Below, piece after piece: positions 15,557-24,584 of a stretch of DNA of 64,000 nt. The stretch is from assembly GCA_963704005.1 (NCBI GenBank), contig CAVPGJ010000001.1:558001-622000 (forward strand), read 5' to 3'. Within the stretch, counting starts at the first letter, position 1. Each line of letters opens with the position of its first letter. Below the pieces are notes generated by a model that saw only the letters and a program-made list of their open reading frames with translations, was not told the origin of the DNA and did not search any database. Source of the DNA: AC-32 sp963704005 (GTDB lineage: Bacteria > Actinomycetota > Thermoleophilia > Gaiellales > Gaiellaceae). The position numbers were made by a program, and so were the translations under genes.

Positions 15557-16665
15557 CTGGCGAGCACCTCCTCGAGGTCCTTGTCGCCGCGGCCGGAGAG
15601 GTTGAGCAGCACCAGGGTCTCGTCGAGGTCGGCGACGCGGGCCAGCGCGTGGGCCGGTTCGAGCGCGGGCACGATCCCCTCCGTTCGGGCCAGCCGCCGG
15701 AACGCGTCGAGCGCCTCCTCGTCCGATGCGGTCACGTACTCGGCGCGGCCGGAGTCGCGCAGGAACGCGTGCTCGGGGCCCGAGCCCGGGTAGTCGAGCC
15801 CGGCCGAGATCGACTCGGCGTCGAGCACCTGCCCGTCTGCGTCGGCCAGCACGGACGAGCGCGAGCCGTGCAGGACGGCCGTCCTGCCCGAGCCGAGGCT
15901 GGCCGCCCCGCCAGCCTCGACGCCGACGAGCCGCACCTCCGCGTCGTCGAGAAAGCCGGCGAAGAGCCCGATCGCGTTCGAGCCGCCGCCGACGCACGCG
16001 ATCGCGACCTCGGGCAGCCGGCCCTCGAGCTCCAGGATCTGCTCGCGCGCCTCGCGGCCGATCACGGCCTGCAGCTCCCGCACCAGCTCGGGGTACGGCT
16101 GCGGGCCGACGCAGGATCCGATCAGGTAGTGGGTGGTCTCGACGCTGCCGATCCAGTCGCGGATCGCCTCGCTCGTCGCCTCCTTGAGCGTGCGCGTCCC
16201 GAACTCGACCGGGCGCACCTCCGCGCCGAGCAGGCCCATCCGCTCGACGTTCGGCCGCTGGCGCCGCATGTCCTCGGCGCCCATGTAGACGACGCAGTCG
16301 AGGCCGAAGCGCGCGCAGACGGTCGCGGCGGCGACACCGTGCTGTCCGGCGCCGGTCTCGGCGACGATCCGGCGCTTGCCGAGGCGAAGCGCGAGCAGCG
16401 CCTGGCCGAGGGCATTGTTGAGCTTGTGCGCCCCGGTGTGCAGCAGGTCCTCGCGCTTCAGGTAGAGCCGCACACCGGGGGCGAAGCGCTCCGCGAGCGT
16501 GAGCGGCGTTGGCCGGCCGGCGTACGAGCGGCCGAGCTCGTCCAGCTCGGCGCGGAAGGCCTCGTCCGCCCAGGCCTCGCGCCAGCCGGCCTCGAGCTCG
16601 TCGAGTGCCGGGATCAGCGTCTCGGGAACGAAGCGGCCCCCGTACTCGCCGTAGGTCAGCTCCAT
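15553..16665 (-). CDS. trpB: Tryptophan synthase beta subunit
   Basis: TrpB condenses indole with serine in a PLP reaction. The PLP lysine is in LLHTGAHKLNNALGQALLA, followed by AETGAGQHGVA (phosphate and carboxylate contacts), and VGGGSNAIGLF near residue 230 binds the PLP phosphate. The length of 370 aa is slightly short of the usual 390-410 because the N terminus begins directly at LTYGEYGGRFVPE. ATG 16665 overlaps the end of trpCF by 10 nt. The sequence is of the TrpB1 type. Confidence 0.95.
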   Translation of the reverse strand: MELTYGEYGGRFVPETLIPALDELEAGWREAWADEAFRAELDELGRSYAGRPTPLTLAERFAPGVRLYLKREDLLHTGAHKLNNALGQALLALRLGKRRIVAETGAGQHGVAAATVCARFGLDCVVYMGAEDMRRQRPNVERMGLLGAEVRPVEFGTRTLKEATSEAIRDWIGSVETTHYLIGSCVGPQPYPELVRELQAVIGREAREQILELEGRLPEVAIACVGGGSNAIGLFAGFLDDAEVRLVGVEAGGAASLGSGRTAVLHGSRSSVLADADGQVLDAESISAGLDYPGSGPEHAFLRDSGRAEYVTASDEEALDAFRRLARTEGIVPALEPAHALARVADLDETLVLLNLSGRGDKDLEEVLAR

Positions 16666-17813
16666 CGCGCGGCCTCCACGTAGGCGCGCACGCGTGCGTG
16701 ATCCTTGATGCCGGGCTCGAGCTCGAGGCTCGAGCTGGCGTCGACCGCCCACGGTCGCACGCTCTCGATCGCCTCGCGCACGTTCTCGGGGCCGAGCCCG
16801 CCGGCGAGGACGACCCGGCCCTCGGCGGCCCTGGCCCGGTCGTAGTGCGTCGGGTCGGTCTCCTGCCAGGGGCGGTCGACGACCCTCGCGACCTGGCGGC
16901 CGCCGCGCAGGAGCGTTCCGTCTCTCGCGCGGTGGCCGTTCTCGCGCGGGTAGAGCTGGACGAGGTCGGCGCCCTCGTCGGTCACTTCGCCCACGTGGAC
17001 CGCGACCGAGAGCATCGTCTCCGGGACCGGGAGCACGCCGGGCGCGCGGCGTGGCGTCTCGCGGGCGAGGATGAAGCCTGCGAGATCGGCACCGGCCTCT
17101 GCTGCCGCCGCGACGTCCTCCTCCCGGGTCAGCCCGCAGACCTTGACGAGCGGCCGCGAGATCAGCTCGGCCAGCCGGGCGGCCGGGTCGGCGGCGCGCA
17201 TAAGGGTCGAGCCGACCAGGACCGCGTCGGCGCCGGCGAGCTCGGCCTCGGCGCCCTGGGCCCGCGAGGCGATCGCGCTCTCGGCGATCACGACACGGTC
17301 GCTCGGTGCGCGCTCGACGAGCGCGAGCTGGGCGTGGCGGTCGATCTCGAACGTGCTCAGGTCGCGCGCGTTGACGCCGATCACCTGCGCGCCGAGCTCC
17401 ACTGCGCGCTCGAGCTCCTCGGCGTCGTGTGCCTCGACCAGCGCGTCGAGCCCGAGCGCCTCGGCGGCGTCCATCAGCCGGCGAGCCTGCGAGTCGTCCA
17501 GGTCGCGAAGCAGCAGGAGCACCGCGTCCGCTCCCAGCTCCCGCAGCTCCTGGAGCTCGGGCTCCTCGGAGAAGAACCCCTTGGCGAGCAAGGGGAGACG
17601 GCTGGCTGATCGCGCGGCGGTGAGATCGGCGGGACTGCCGCCGAAGCGCTCGTCGACCAGGACGGAGACGGCCGCGGCGCCCGCCAGCTCGAACTCGGCC
17701 GCGAGCCGGGCCGGATCGGCATCGGGACGCAGGTCGCCGGCCGACGGCGACCGGCGCTTGATCTCCGCGATCGCTGCAAGGCCGGAGCCGGAGAGGGCGT
17801 CGCGGAACCTCAC
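16656..17813 (-). CDS. trpCF: Fused indole-3-glycerol phosphate synthase / phosphoribosylanthranilate isomerase
   Basis: This 385-aa protein carries two TIM barrels. TrpC spans about residues 1-215, with IAEIKRRSPSAGDLRPDADP at the start and VIAESAIASRA later. TrpF follows from about residue 220 (PLVKVCGLTREEDVAAAAEAG) to VLAGGLGPENVREAI and DASSSLELEPGIKD at the end. The two domains carry out successive steps before tryptophan synthase, in the order C then F as in enterobacteria. Both domains are compact: TrpC lacks most of the usual N-terminal extension. It overlaps trpD by 4 nt (ATGA). Confidence 0.93.
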   Translation of the reverse strand: MRFRDALSGSGLAAIAEIKRRSPSAGDLRPDADPARLAAEFELAGAAAVSVLVDERFGGSPADLTAARSASRLPLLAKGFFSEEPELQELRELGADAVLLLLRDLDDSQARRLMDAAEALGLDALVEAHDAEELERAVELGAQVIGVNARDLSTFEIDRHAQLALVERAPSDRVVIAESAIASRAQGAEAELAGADAVLVGSTLMRAADPAARLAELISRPLVKVCGLTREEDVAAAAEAGADLAGFILARETPRRAPGVLPVPETMLSVAVHVGEVTDEGADLVQLYPRENGHRARDGTLLRGGRQVARVVDRPWQETDPTHYDRARAAEGRVVLAGGLGPENVREAIESVRPWAVDASSSLELEPGIKDHARVRAYVEAARWS

Positions 17814-18835
17814 GCAGGAACCTCTTCCAGCGAGTAGGCGATCAGCTCGTCGAGCCGGGCCGCGGCGGCGCCGGAGTCGAGCGCCTCGCGGGCGCTCTCG
17901 AGGCCCTCTCGCAGATCCGCTGCGTGGCCGGCGGCCGCGATCGCGCCGGCCGCGTTCAGGAGAACGGCCGAGCGCCGCCCGCCTTCCTCGCCTGCGAAGA
18001 CCGCGCGGATCGCAGCCGCGTTCTCGTCGGGAGAGCCGCCGCGTAGCTCGTCGGGATCGCAGCGCGGGACGCCGAGCTCGAGCGGATCGATCTCGCGCTC
18101 GTGCACGGCGCCGTCGACGACCTCGCAGACGAGGTTCGGCCCTGCGGGCGAGAGCTCGTCGATCCCGCCGGCGCCGTGGACGACAAAGGCCCGGCGGGCG
18201 CCGAGCTGCGCGAGCACCTCCGCGATCGTCCTCACCAGGGCCGGAGCGTAGACGCCGACCACCTGCGCCCGCGCGCCGGCCGGGTTCGTGAGCGGGCCGA
18301 GCACGTTGAAGACCGTGCGGGCGGCGAGCTCGCGGCGCACTGGGGCGGCGTGTCGCATTGCCGGGTGGTGCGTGGGCGCGAACAGGAAGCCGAAGCCGAG
18401 CTCGTCGATCGAGCGCTCGATCCGCTCGGCGGGCAGCTCGAGACGGAAGCCGAGCGCCTCGAGCACGTCGGCCGAGCCGGAGGCGGACGAGACCGCGCGG
18501 TTGCCGTGCTTGGCGACGGCCGCGCCGGCCGCTGCCGCGAGCAGTGCCGCGGCGGTCGAGATGTTGATCGTGCGCTGTCCGTCGCCGCCCGTCCCGGCGG
18601 TGTCCACCAGGTCCTGGCGCTTCGGGCGCACGGCCAGGACGTGAGTGCGCATTGCCTCGGCGCAGCCGGCGATCTCGTCCACGGTCTCGCCCTTCAGGCG
18701 CAACGCGACCAGGAAGCCGCCGATCTGCGCCGGGGTCGCTTCGCCCTGCATCACCTCGTCCATCACGTCGCGGGCCTGCTCGCGCGAGAGGTCGTGGCCG
18801 TCGAGCAGCCGGGCCAGCGCCTCCTGCACGGTCAT
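17810..18835 (-). CDS. trpD: Anthranilate phosphoribosyltransferase
   Basis: TrpD (341 aa) transfers phosphoribose from PRPP to anthranilate. The glycine-rich PRPP motif DTAGTGGDG is near residue 78, followed by NISTAAALLAAAAG and AKHGNRAVSSASGSADVLEALG (PRPP/Mg contacts). Downstream FAPTHHPAMRHAAPVRREL and FNVLGPLTNPA are typical. Length and motif order are normal for the family. ATG 18835 overlaps the trpG stop by 4 nt. Confidence 0.96.
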   Translation of the reverse strand: MTVQEALARLLDGHDLSREQARDVMDEVMQGEATPAQIGGFLVALRLKGETVDEIAGCAEAMRTHVLAVRPKRQDLVDTAGTGGDGQRTINISTAAALLAAAAGAAVAKHGNRAVSSASGSADVLEALGFRLELPAERIERSIDELGFGFLFAPTHHPAMRHAAPVRRELAARTVFNVLGPLTNPAGARAQVVGVYAPALVRTIAEVLAQLGARRAFVVHGAGGIDELSPAGPNLVCEVVDGAVHEREIDPLELGVPRCDPDELRGGSPDENAAAIRAVFAGEEGGRRSAVLLNAAGAIAAAGHAADLREGLESAREALDSGAAAARLDELIAYSLEEVPA

Positions 18836-19395
18836 CTCGGGCCCTCCAGGAAGTTGCGCGCGAGCTGCGGGCCGGCCGGCGTCAGCACCGACTCCGGGTG
18901 GAACTGGACGCCGTCCACCGGGAGCTCACGGTGGCGGACGGCCATCACCTCGTCCTCGGAGCAGGTCGCGGAGACCTCGAGGCAATCGGGCACGCGCGTG
19001 GCCGCGAGCGAGTGGTAGCGGCCGGCCTCGAACCGCTCCGGCAGGCCCTGGAAGAGCCCAAGCCCGTCGTGGTCGATCTCGCTCGCCTTGCCGTGGACGA
19101 GCCGGCGCGACGGGCCGACCTCGCCGCCGAAGGCCTCGACGATCGCCTGGTGGCCGAGGCACACCCCGAGCGTCGGCACGCGCCCGCCGAGCCGCCGGAC
19201 GAGCTCGACGCTGACCCCCGCGTCGCCCGGCCGGCCGGGGCCGGGAGAGATCACGAGCTGCGATGGGGCCAACCGCTCCGCCTCGTCGGGATCGATCGCG
19301 TCGTTCCGGCGCACGATCACCTCCGCTCCGAGCTCTCCGAACAGATGGGCGAGGTTGTACGTGAACGAGTCGTAGTTGTCGATCAAGAGGATCAT
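18832..19395 (-). CDS. trpG: Anthranilate synthase glutamine amidotransferase subunit
   Basis: TrpG (187 aa) is a class I glutamine amidotransferase supplying ammonia to TrpE. It starts ILLIDNYDSFTYNLAHLFGE and has LVISPGPGRPGDAGVS, the nucleophile cysteine in LGVCLGHQAI near residue 82, and the His-Glu of the triad in VQFHPESVLT. ATG 19395 overlaps the trpE stop as ATGA. An apparent TrpE-TrpG fusion frame is an artefact of the trpE frameshift and does not represent the product. Confidence 0.94.
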   Translation of the reverse strand: MILLIDNYDSFTYNLAHLFGELGAEVIVRRNDAIDPDEAERLAPSQLVISPGPGRPGDAGVSVELVRRLGGRVPTLGVCLGHQAIVEAFGGEVGPSRRLVHGKASEIDHDGLGLFQGLPERFEAGRYHSLAATRVPDCLEVSATCSEDEVMAVRHRELPVDGVQFHPESVLTPAGPQLARNFLEGPR

Positions 19396-20631
19396 CCGCG
19401 TGCCTCCGCGAGCTCGATCGCGGTCTCGAGCGCGGCCAGCTTGCGCAGGCACTCGTCGTGCTCGGCCGCCGGGTCGGAGTCGGCGACGATCCCCGCGCCG
19501 GCCTGAAGGAGCGCGACCCCGTCGGCGAGCACGATCGTCCGGATCGCGATGCACGCGTCGAGCGCCTCGCCCGGCAGCGCGTAGAGGACGGCGCCCGCGT
19601 AGGGGCCGCGGCGGTAGCGCTCGAGCTCCGAGATGATCTGCATCGCGCGCACTTTCGGGGCTCCCGAGACCGTGCCCGCCGGGAAGCAGGCGCGCAGGAG
19701 CTCGAAGTGCGACACGCCCGGCTCGAGCTCGCCGATCGACCTCGGAGACGAGGTGCGTGACGTGCGAGAAGCGCTCCGGCTCGAGGAAGCGGGCCACCCG
19801 CACCGTGCCGGGACGACAGACCCGCGAGAGGTCGTTGCGCCCGAGGTCGACGAGCATCACGTGCTCGGCGCGGTCCTTCTCGGAGGAGAGGAGCCGCTCG
19901 GCGTCGCCCTCACCCGGGCGGGTCGTCCCCGCGATCGGGTTCAGGGACGCGGCCCGCCCGTCGGCCTTGACCAGCGTCTCGGGCGAGGAGCCGACGAGCG
20001 CCAGGCCGTCGAGCTCGAGCAGGAACAGGTAGGGCGAGGGGTTCACGCGCCGGAGCGAGCGGTAGAGGTCGAGCGCGCTCGCCGAGGTCGGTCGCTCCGC
20101 GCGCTGCGAGAGGACGATCTGGAACGCGTCGCCGGCGCGGATGTGCTCCTTCGCCTTCACGACCGCCCGCTCGTACTCGTGCCGCGAGGGCAGCCGCCTG
20201 GTCGATCCCGACGCCGCGCCGCTTCCGGCCGCGTGTTCCGGGAGCGCACCGTGCAGGAGCGACGTCACCTCGGCCGGGTCGCCGGCCAGCACCTCCGCCA
20301 TGCCCAGCGCGTGGTCGAAGCGCACCAGCGTCTCGGCCACGACGAACCTGCTCTCCGGGAGGTCGCGGCCCTCCGCCGGCAGCGGGACCGTCGGCTCCAG
20401 CGTGGCGGCGTGGTCGTAGCCGAGGTAGCCGACCACCGGCCGGCCGCAGGTCTCGGCCTCCTCGAAGCCCACCAGCCGCGAGCCGCAGCCGACGAACGAG
20501 TGCCGCCCGAGCCGCCCGCGCTCGACCGATTCGAGCAGGAAGCTGGCCCGCCCGCCTTCGCGCAGCCGGAGGTAGGCCCCGAGCGGGGTGAGGAGGTCGG
20601 TTGAGATGACGGTGAGTGCGTTCATGGGCAC
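19392..20631 (-). CDS. trpE: Anthranilate synthase component I, one frameshift
   Basis: TrpE converts chorismate to anthranilate. The N-terminal part carries the feedback-site motif LLES (FLLESVERGRLGRHSFVG), then IRAGDAFQIVLSQR, INPIAGTTRPGEGD-like sequence, and HVMLVDLGRNDLSRVC up to THLVSEV. The frame then shifts by one extra base near 19736, and resumes as MSHFELLRACFPAGTVSGAP and CIAIRTIV through to the stop. Correction gives 412 aa, short but complete. GTG 20631 is preferred over ATG 20625 because GGAGGT lies 7 nt before it; this ribosome site is part of the attenuator stem. First structural gene of the operon. Confidence 0.88.
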
Positions 20632-20657
20632 AAAAAAGACCTCCGGCCTGGAGGTCT
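20632..20657 (-). terminator. trp attenuator
   Basis: On the minus strand AGACCTCC (20657-20650) pairs with GGAGGTCT (20644-20637) around a five-base loop and is followed by six T residues. The stem's 3' arm contains the GGAGGT ribosome-binding site of trpE, so closing the hairpin would both end transcription and hide the site. It lies 31 nt after the stop of the leader peptide, where a ribosome stalled on the Trp codons could control it. Confidence 0.88.
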
Positions 20658-20688
20658 CGAGCGGAACGGGCTTGCGTCTAGGTCGGTC

Positions 20689-20754
20689 TCAGGCGACGCT
20701 CCCGCCCCGCTCGTGGCGCCAGGCCCAGCCCCAGTTGCGCGGTGCAGGAGTCAT
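20689..20754 (-). CDS. trpL: trp operon leader peptide
   Basis: A 21-codon frame, MTPAPRNWGWAWRHERGGSV plus Ala, contains three Trp codons in the pattern WGWAW at residues 8-12. It lies between a good promoter and the attenuator, as expected of a leader peptide that senses charged tRNA-Trp. Its ATG is 7 nt after the -10 hexamer, so transcription probably starts at or next to the ATG and the peptide is translated from a leaderless RNA. Confidence 0.9.
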   Translation of the reverse strand: MTPAPRNWGWAWRHERGGSVA

Positions 20755-20761
20755 CTCCCGC

Positions 20762-20791
20762 AGGGTAGGCGCCGCGGGGCCGCCGCGTCAA
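20762..20791 (-). promoter_or_regulatory. trp operon promoter
   Basis: On the minus strand TTGACG (20791-20786) and TACCCT (20767-20762) are separated by 18 bp. This is the best -35/-10 pair seen in the window. It lies in the 57-bp gap between the leader peptide and the divergent M42 peptidase gene. Confidence 0.8.
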
Positions 20792-20811
20792 GGGCGTTAG
20801 TCTGCGCGGCG

Positions 20812-21870
20812 ATGCCGGTGCCGGATCTTCTGCGTCGCCTGCTGACCGCACCCGGGCCTTCGGGCTACGAGACGGCCGCTTCGGCGGTCTGGCGCGAGGC
20901 GGCTTCGACGTTCGCCGAGGTGACGGGCGATGCGCTCGGCTCGTCGGTTGCCCGCGTGGCCGGAACCGAGGACGGGCCGACGCTGGCCGTGCTCGGCCAT
21001 ATCGACGAGATCGGCCTGATGGTCACGCACGCTGACGAGCAGGGGTTCCTCTCCTTCCTCCCCGTCGGCGGCTGGCGGGCCGAGGTGCTGCTCGGCCAGC
21101 GGATCGAGCTGCTGACCCGGGCAGGCCCGGTGCCGGGGGTCGTCGGGCGCAAGTGGCGCCGCCCGCTGCGGCGCGGCGAGGAGTTCCCGCGACTGGAGCT
21201 GGAGGAGCTCCACATCGACATCGGCGCGGGCTCGGCAGACGAGGCGCTCGGACTCGTGCAGATCGGCGACGTCGCGGTGATCGCCGGCGAGCCGGTCGAG
21301 CTCGCAGGCAGCCGCTTCGCCTCCCGCTCCCTCGACAACCGAATCGGCGCCTACGTCGCGCTCGAGGCGGCTCGGCTGGTCGCCGAGGCCGGTGGATCAC
21401 CCGGTGACTTCGCCGCGGTCGCCGCGGTCCAGGAAGAGGCTGGCGATTTCGGCGGCGCGCGCACCACGGTGTTCGCGTTGGATCCGCAGGTCGTGCTCGC
21501 GATCGACATCACCGGAGCGACGGACATCCCGGACGGCGACCCCAAGCTCGACGGCGAGGCGAAGCTCGGAGCCGGCCCGATCGTCAACCGCGGCTCGACC
21601 ATCAACCCGAAGGTCTTCGACCTGCTGGTCGAGACCGCCGAGGCCGAGGGCATCGCGTACGCGGTCAACGTCTCCGCCGGCGACACGCACACGGACATGG
21701 ACGCCGCCTACGCGAGCCGCGCCGGGACGGCCACGGGGTTGATCTCGATCCCGACCCGCTACATCCACACGCCGACGGAGGTGGCCGCGCTCGAGGACGT
21801 GGACGCAGCCATCCGACTGGTCGCGGCGTTCGCCCAGCGGCTAGGGCCCGAGCTCGACTTCACTCGCTAG
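20812..21870 (+). CDS. M42-family metallopeptidase (aminopeptidase/endoglucanase-type)
   Basis: The 352-aa product matches M42 peptidases, which form large dodecameric aminopeptidases. Metal ligands are visible in GHIDEIG (near residue 65), SLDNRIGAYVALEA (near residue 172) and AVQEEAGDFGGART (near residue 210), with a further pair in TGATDIPDGD and HTPTEVA near the C terminus. The PDZ-like insert between residues 70 and 160 is present. ATG 20812 follows TAGTCT by 8 nt. It diverges from the trp operon and ends 10 bp before the thiolase start. Confidence 0.88.
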   Translation: MPVPDLLRRLLTAPGPSGYETAASAVWREAASTFAEVTGDALGSSVARVAGTEDGPTLAVLGHIDEIGLMVTHADEQGFLSFLPVGGWRAEVLLGQRIELLTRAGPVPGVVGRKWRRPLRRGEEFPRLELEELHIDIGAGSADEALGLVQIGDVAVIAGEPVELAGSRFASRSLDNRIGAYVALEAARLVAEAGGSPGDFAAVAAVQEEAGDFGGARTTVFALDPQVVLAIDITGATDIPDGDPKLDGEAKLGAGPIVNRGSTINPKVFDLLVETAEAEGIAYAVNVSAGDTHTDMDAAYASRAGTATGLISIPTRYIHTPTEVAALEDVDAAIRLVAAFAQRLGPELDFTR

Positions 21871-21880
21871 GCTCAGCACG

Positions 21881-23035
<1,155 letters not shown>

Positions 23036-23050
23036 CTGCGCTTCGCACAC

Positions 23051-23869
23051 GTGCTGGTGGTCGGCGCCGGCCAGATGGGCGGCGGGATCGCCCAGGTGGT
23101 CGCCGCCTCGGGGCGGCGAGTGTCGCTCTACGACGCGGCCCCCGGAGCGGTCGACCGCGCGCTCGAGACAATGCGCAAGAGCCTGGCGAAGCTGGCCGAG
23201 AAGGGCGGGGCGGACCCGGACGAGGTGCTCGCGCGTGTCGAGCCGGCCGACGATCTCGTACCCGCCGACCTGATGATCGAGGCCGTGATCGAGGACGCGG
23301 CGGTGAAGGAGGACGTCTTCAGGCGCGCCGACGAGATGCTGCCGCCGGAGGCGATCCTCGCCTCGAACACCTCGTCGATCCCGATCTCGTCCCTGGCGGC
23401 CGCGACCGACCGGCCGGACCGCGTGATCGGGATGCACTTCTTCAACCCGGTGCCGGTGCTGAAGCTGGTCGAGATCGTCCGCGGTGTGGAGACCTCCGAC
23501 GAGACCGCCGCGGCGATCACCGAGCTGGCCGAGGAGCTCGGCAAGACGCCCGCTGTGGCGAACGACTTCCCCGGATTCGTCTCGAACCGGATCCTGATGC
23601 CCTTCATCAACGAGGCCGTCTGGGCGCTGCACGACGGCGTCGCCGAGGCCGAGGCGATCGACACCATCGCGAGACTCGGCTTCGCACACCCGATGGGCCC
23701 GCTCGCGCTCGCCGACCTCATCGGGCTCGACACGTGCGTCGCCATCATGGAGGTCCTGCGCGACGGGCTCGGCGACGAGCGCTACGCCCCTTGCCCGTTG
23801 CTGCAAGAACTGGTGTCTGAGGGCAAGTTGGGCCGCAAGTCCGGGGCGGGTTTCTTCGTCTATCGCTAG
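23051..23869 (+). CDS. 3-hydroxyacyl-CoA (3-hydroxybutyryl-CoA) dehydrogenase
   Basis: The enzyme (272 aa) oxidises 3-hydroxyacyl-CoA with NAD. It begins with the NAD motif VGAGQMGGGIAQVVAASG; the catalytic His-Glu pair is in MHFFNPVPVLKLVEIVRG, followed by DFPGFVSNRILMPFINEAV and the C-terminal GRKSGAGFFVYR. GTG 23051 is used here; the frame is also open back to a CTG at 23036, directly after the thiolase stop, which would add LRFAH and may be the true start. It is cotranscribed with the thiolase. Confidence 0.93.
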   Translation: MLVVGAGQMGGGIAQVVAASGRRVSLYDAAPGAVDRALETMRKSLAKLAEKGGADPDEVLARVEPADDLVPADLMIEAVIEDAAVKEDVFRRADEMLPPEAILASNTSSIPISSLAAATDRPDRVIGMHFFNPVPVLKLVEIVRGVETSDETAAAITELAEELGKTPAVANDFPGFVSNRILMPFINEAVWALHDGVAEAEAIDTIARLGFAHPMGPLALADLIGLDTCVAIMEVLRDGLGDERYAPCPLLQELVSEGKLGRKSGAGFFVYR

Positions 23870-24288
23870 ATCGTCGGGGACGGTGGCCCGGTCGACCCTG
23901 TCTGGTGCCAGAGCACGATCCTGCCCTTGACCACCCTGAAGATCGCCGTCGCCCGCTGGCCCGGGCCGTCGCAGCGGCTGTGGGGCCGGTCGCCGAGCAG
24001 GAACGTTGCGGTCGCGGTGTCGCCCTTGCCGTGGATCGAGAGGATGCGGCCGGAGCAGGGCAGGGCCGCGTTCCACGCGACCGCGTCGCCGTGCGTGTGC
24101 AGGGTGAGGACGCTGCCGGCCTGGACGACCTTCGCGCCGGGCGCGAACATCTTCGCGGCGGTCTGGTTGTCGTCCTGGTTCAACGCCGCGCTCCAGGCGC
24201 GGACGACGCTCTCGGCCGACGGCGGGCCTGCACCGCAACCGGCGAGGGCCAGGCAGGCGACGGCGCCGAGGAAAACGGCCGATCTCAC
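23866..24288 (-). CDS. Small lipoprotein of unknown function
   Basis: The 140-aa product starts with a lipoprotein signal peptide, VRSAVFLGAVACLALAGCG, with a lipobox LAGC at residues 16-19. The mature part (SAESVVRAWSAALNQDDNQTAAKMFAPGA) looks like an NTF2/SnoaL-like or DUF4878-like fold, with two Cys at PCSGRI and SRCDGP. The GTG at 24288 overlaps the stop of a short upstream frame as GTGA. It converges with the hydroxyacyl-CoA dehydrogenase, with 4 bp shared. It is probably anchored on the outer face of the membrane; its role is unknown. Confidence 0.75.
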   Translation of the reverse strand: MRSAVFLGAVACLALAGCGAGPPSAESVVRAWSAALNQDDNQTAAKMFAPGAKVVQAGSVLTLHTHGDAVAWNAALPCSGRILSIHGKGDTATATFLLGDRPHSRCDGPGQRATAIFRVVKGRIVLWHQTGSTGPPSPTI

Positions 24289-24441
24289 GCGAGCGCCTCG
24301 CGGACGAGCCCCTGGAAGTGGGCGAGCAGGTGTCTGCTCTCCGGCAGCAACCGGCCGCCTTCGAGCAGCTCGGGATCGGAGTACCAGCTCCATTGGCAGC
24401 GTGTGCTCGGCGGATCCGGGAGGCGAAGCGGGCACGACCAT
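24285..24441 (-). CDS. Short hypothetical ORF, one frameshift
   Basis: From ATG 24441 the frame reads MVVPASPPGSAEHTLPME. Removing one C near 24387 continues into WYSDPELLEGGRLLPESRHL and ends with VREALA and a TGA that overlaps the lipoprotein start as GTGA. The 157-nt span fits 51 residues plus one inserted base. The amphipathic, ordinary amino-acid composition and the GTGA junction suggest a real gene, but I recognise no family. Its upstream region contains the repeat cluster at 24451-24582. Confidence 0.45.
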
Positions 24442-24450
24442 GAGGCTATC

Positions 24451-24469
24451 GCGCCTTATACTCGCGGCC
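24451..24469 (+). repeat. 19-bp direct repeat, copy 1
   Basis: GCGCCTTATACTCGCGGCC is identical to 24564-24582. The two copies flank the intergenic hairpin repeat at 24507-24570, and both contain a TATACT -10 hexamer. Confidence 0.8.
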
Positions 24470-24506
24470 GGTCCAGGAGGCCAGCGTCTCTCGCACCTAG
24501 ACGGTG

Positions 24507-24570
24507 GGTTAGACGGCCGCACCGGCAGAGCCGCTGCGGCCTGTTGGTCGGCGTCGCAGGCGAGCGCCTT
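24507..24570 (-). repeat. Two-hairpin intergenic repeat, copy E (reverse)
   Basis: Read on the minus strand this copy runs AAGGCGC...CGACGCCGACC, then GGCCGC...GCGGCCGT. It is the most diverged of five copies in the window (others at 39647, 40521, 57154 and 63828). Both hairpins are retained: the GGCCGC/GCGGCC stem at 24514-24541 is clear. Its end overlaps the promoter of the acyl-CoA dehydrogenase gene. Confidence 0.65.
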
Positions 24571-24582
24571 ATACTCGCGGCC
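24564..24582 (+). repeat. 19-bp direct repeat, copy 2
   Basis: Identical to 24451-24469, 113 bp downstream. It overlaps the last bases of the hairpin repeat and the promoter of the downstream gene. Confidence 0.8.
24570..24575 (+). promoter_or_regulatory. TATACT -10 hexamer of the acyl-CoA dehydrogenase gene
   Basis: TATACT ends 9 nt before ATG 24585, which would give a nearly leaderless mRNA. No clear -35 is seen at 16-18 bp; TTGGTC at 24544 is 20 bp away. Confidence 0.5.
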
Positions 24583-24584
24583 CG

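Noticed and set aside
18832..20631. A TrpE-TrpG fusion protein of 599 residues
   Set aside because: The middle stretch (about 110 residues) is out-of-frame translation of the TrpE C terminus after a one-base insertion. The true TrpE end and a separate ATGA-coupled trpG are both visible.
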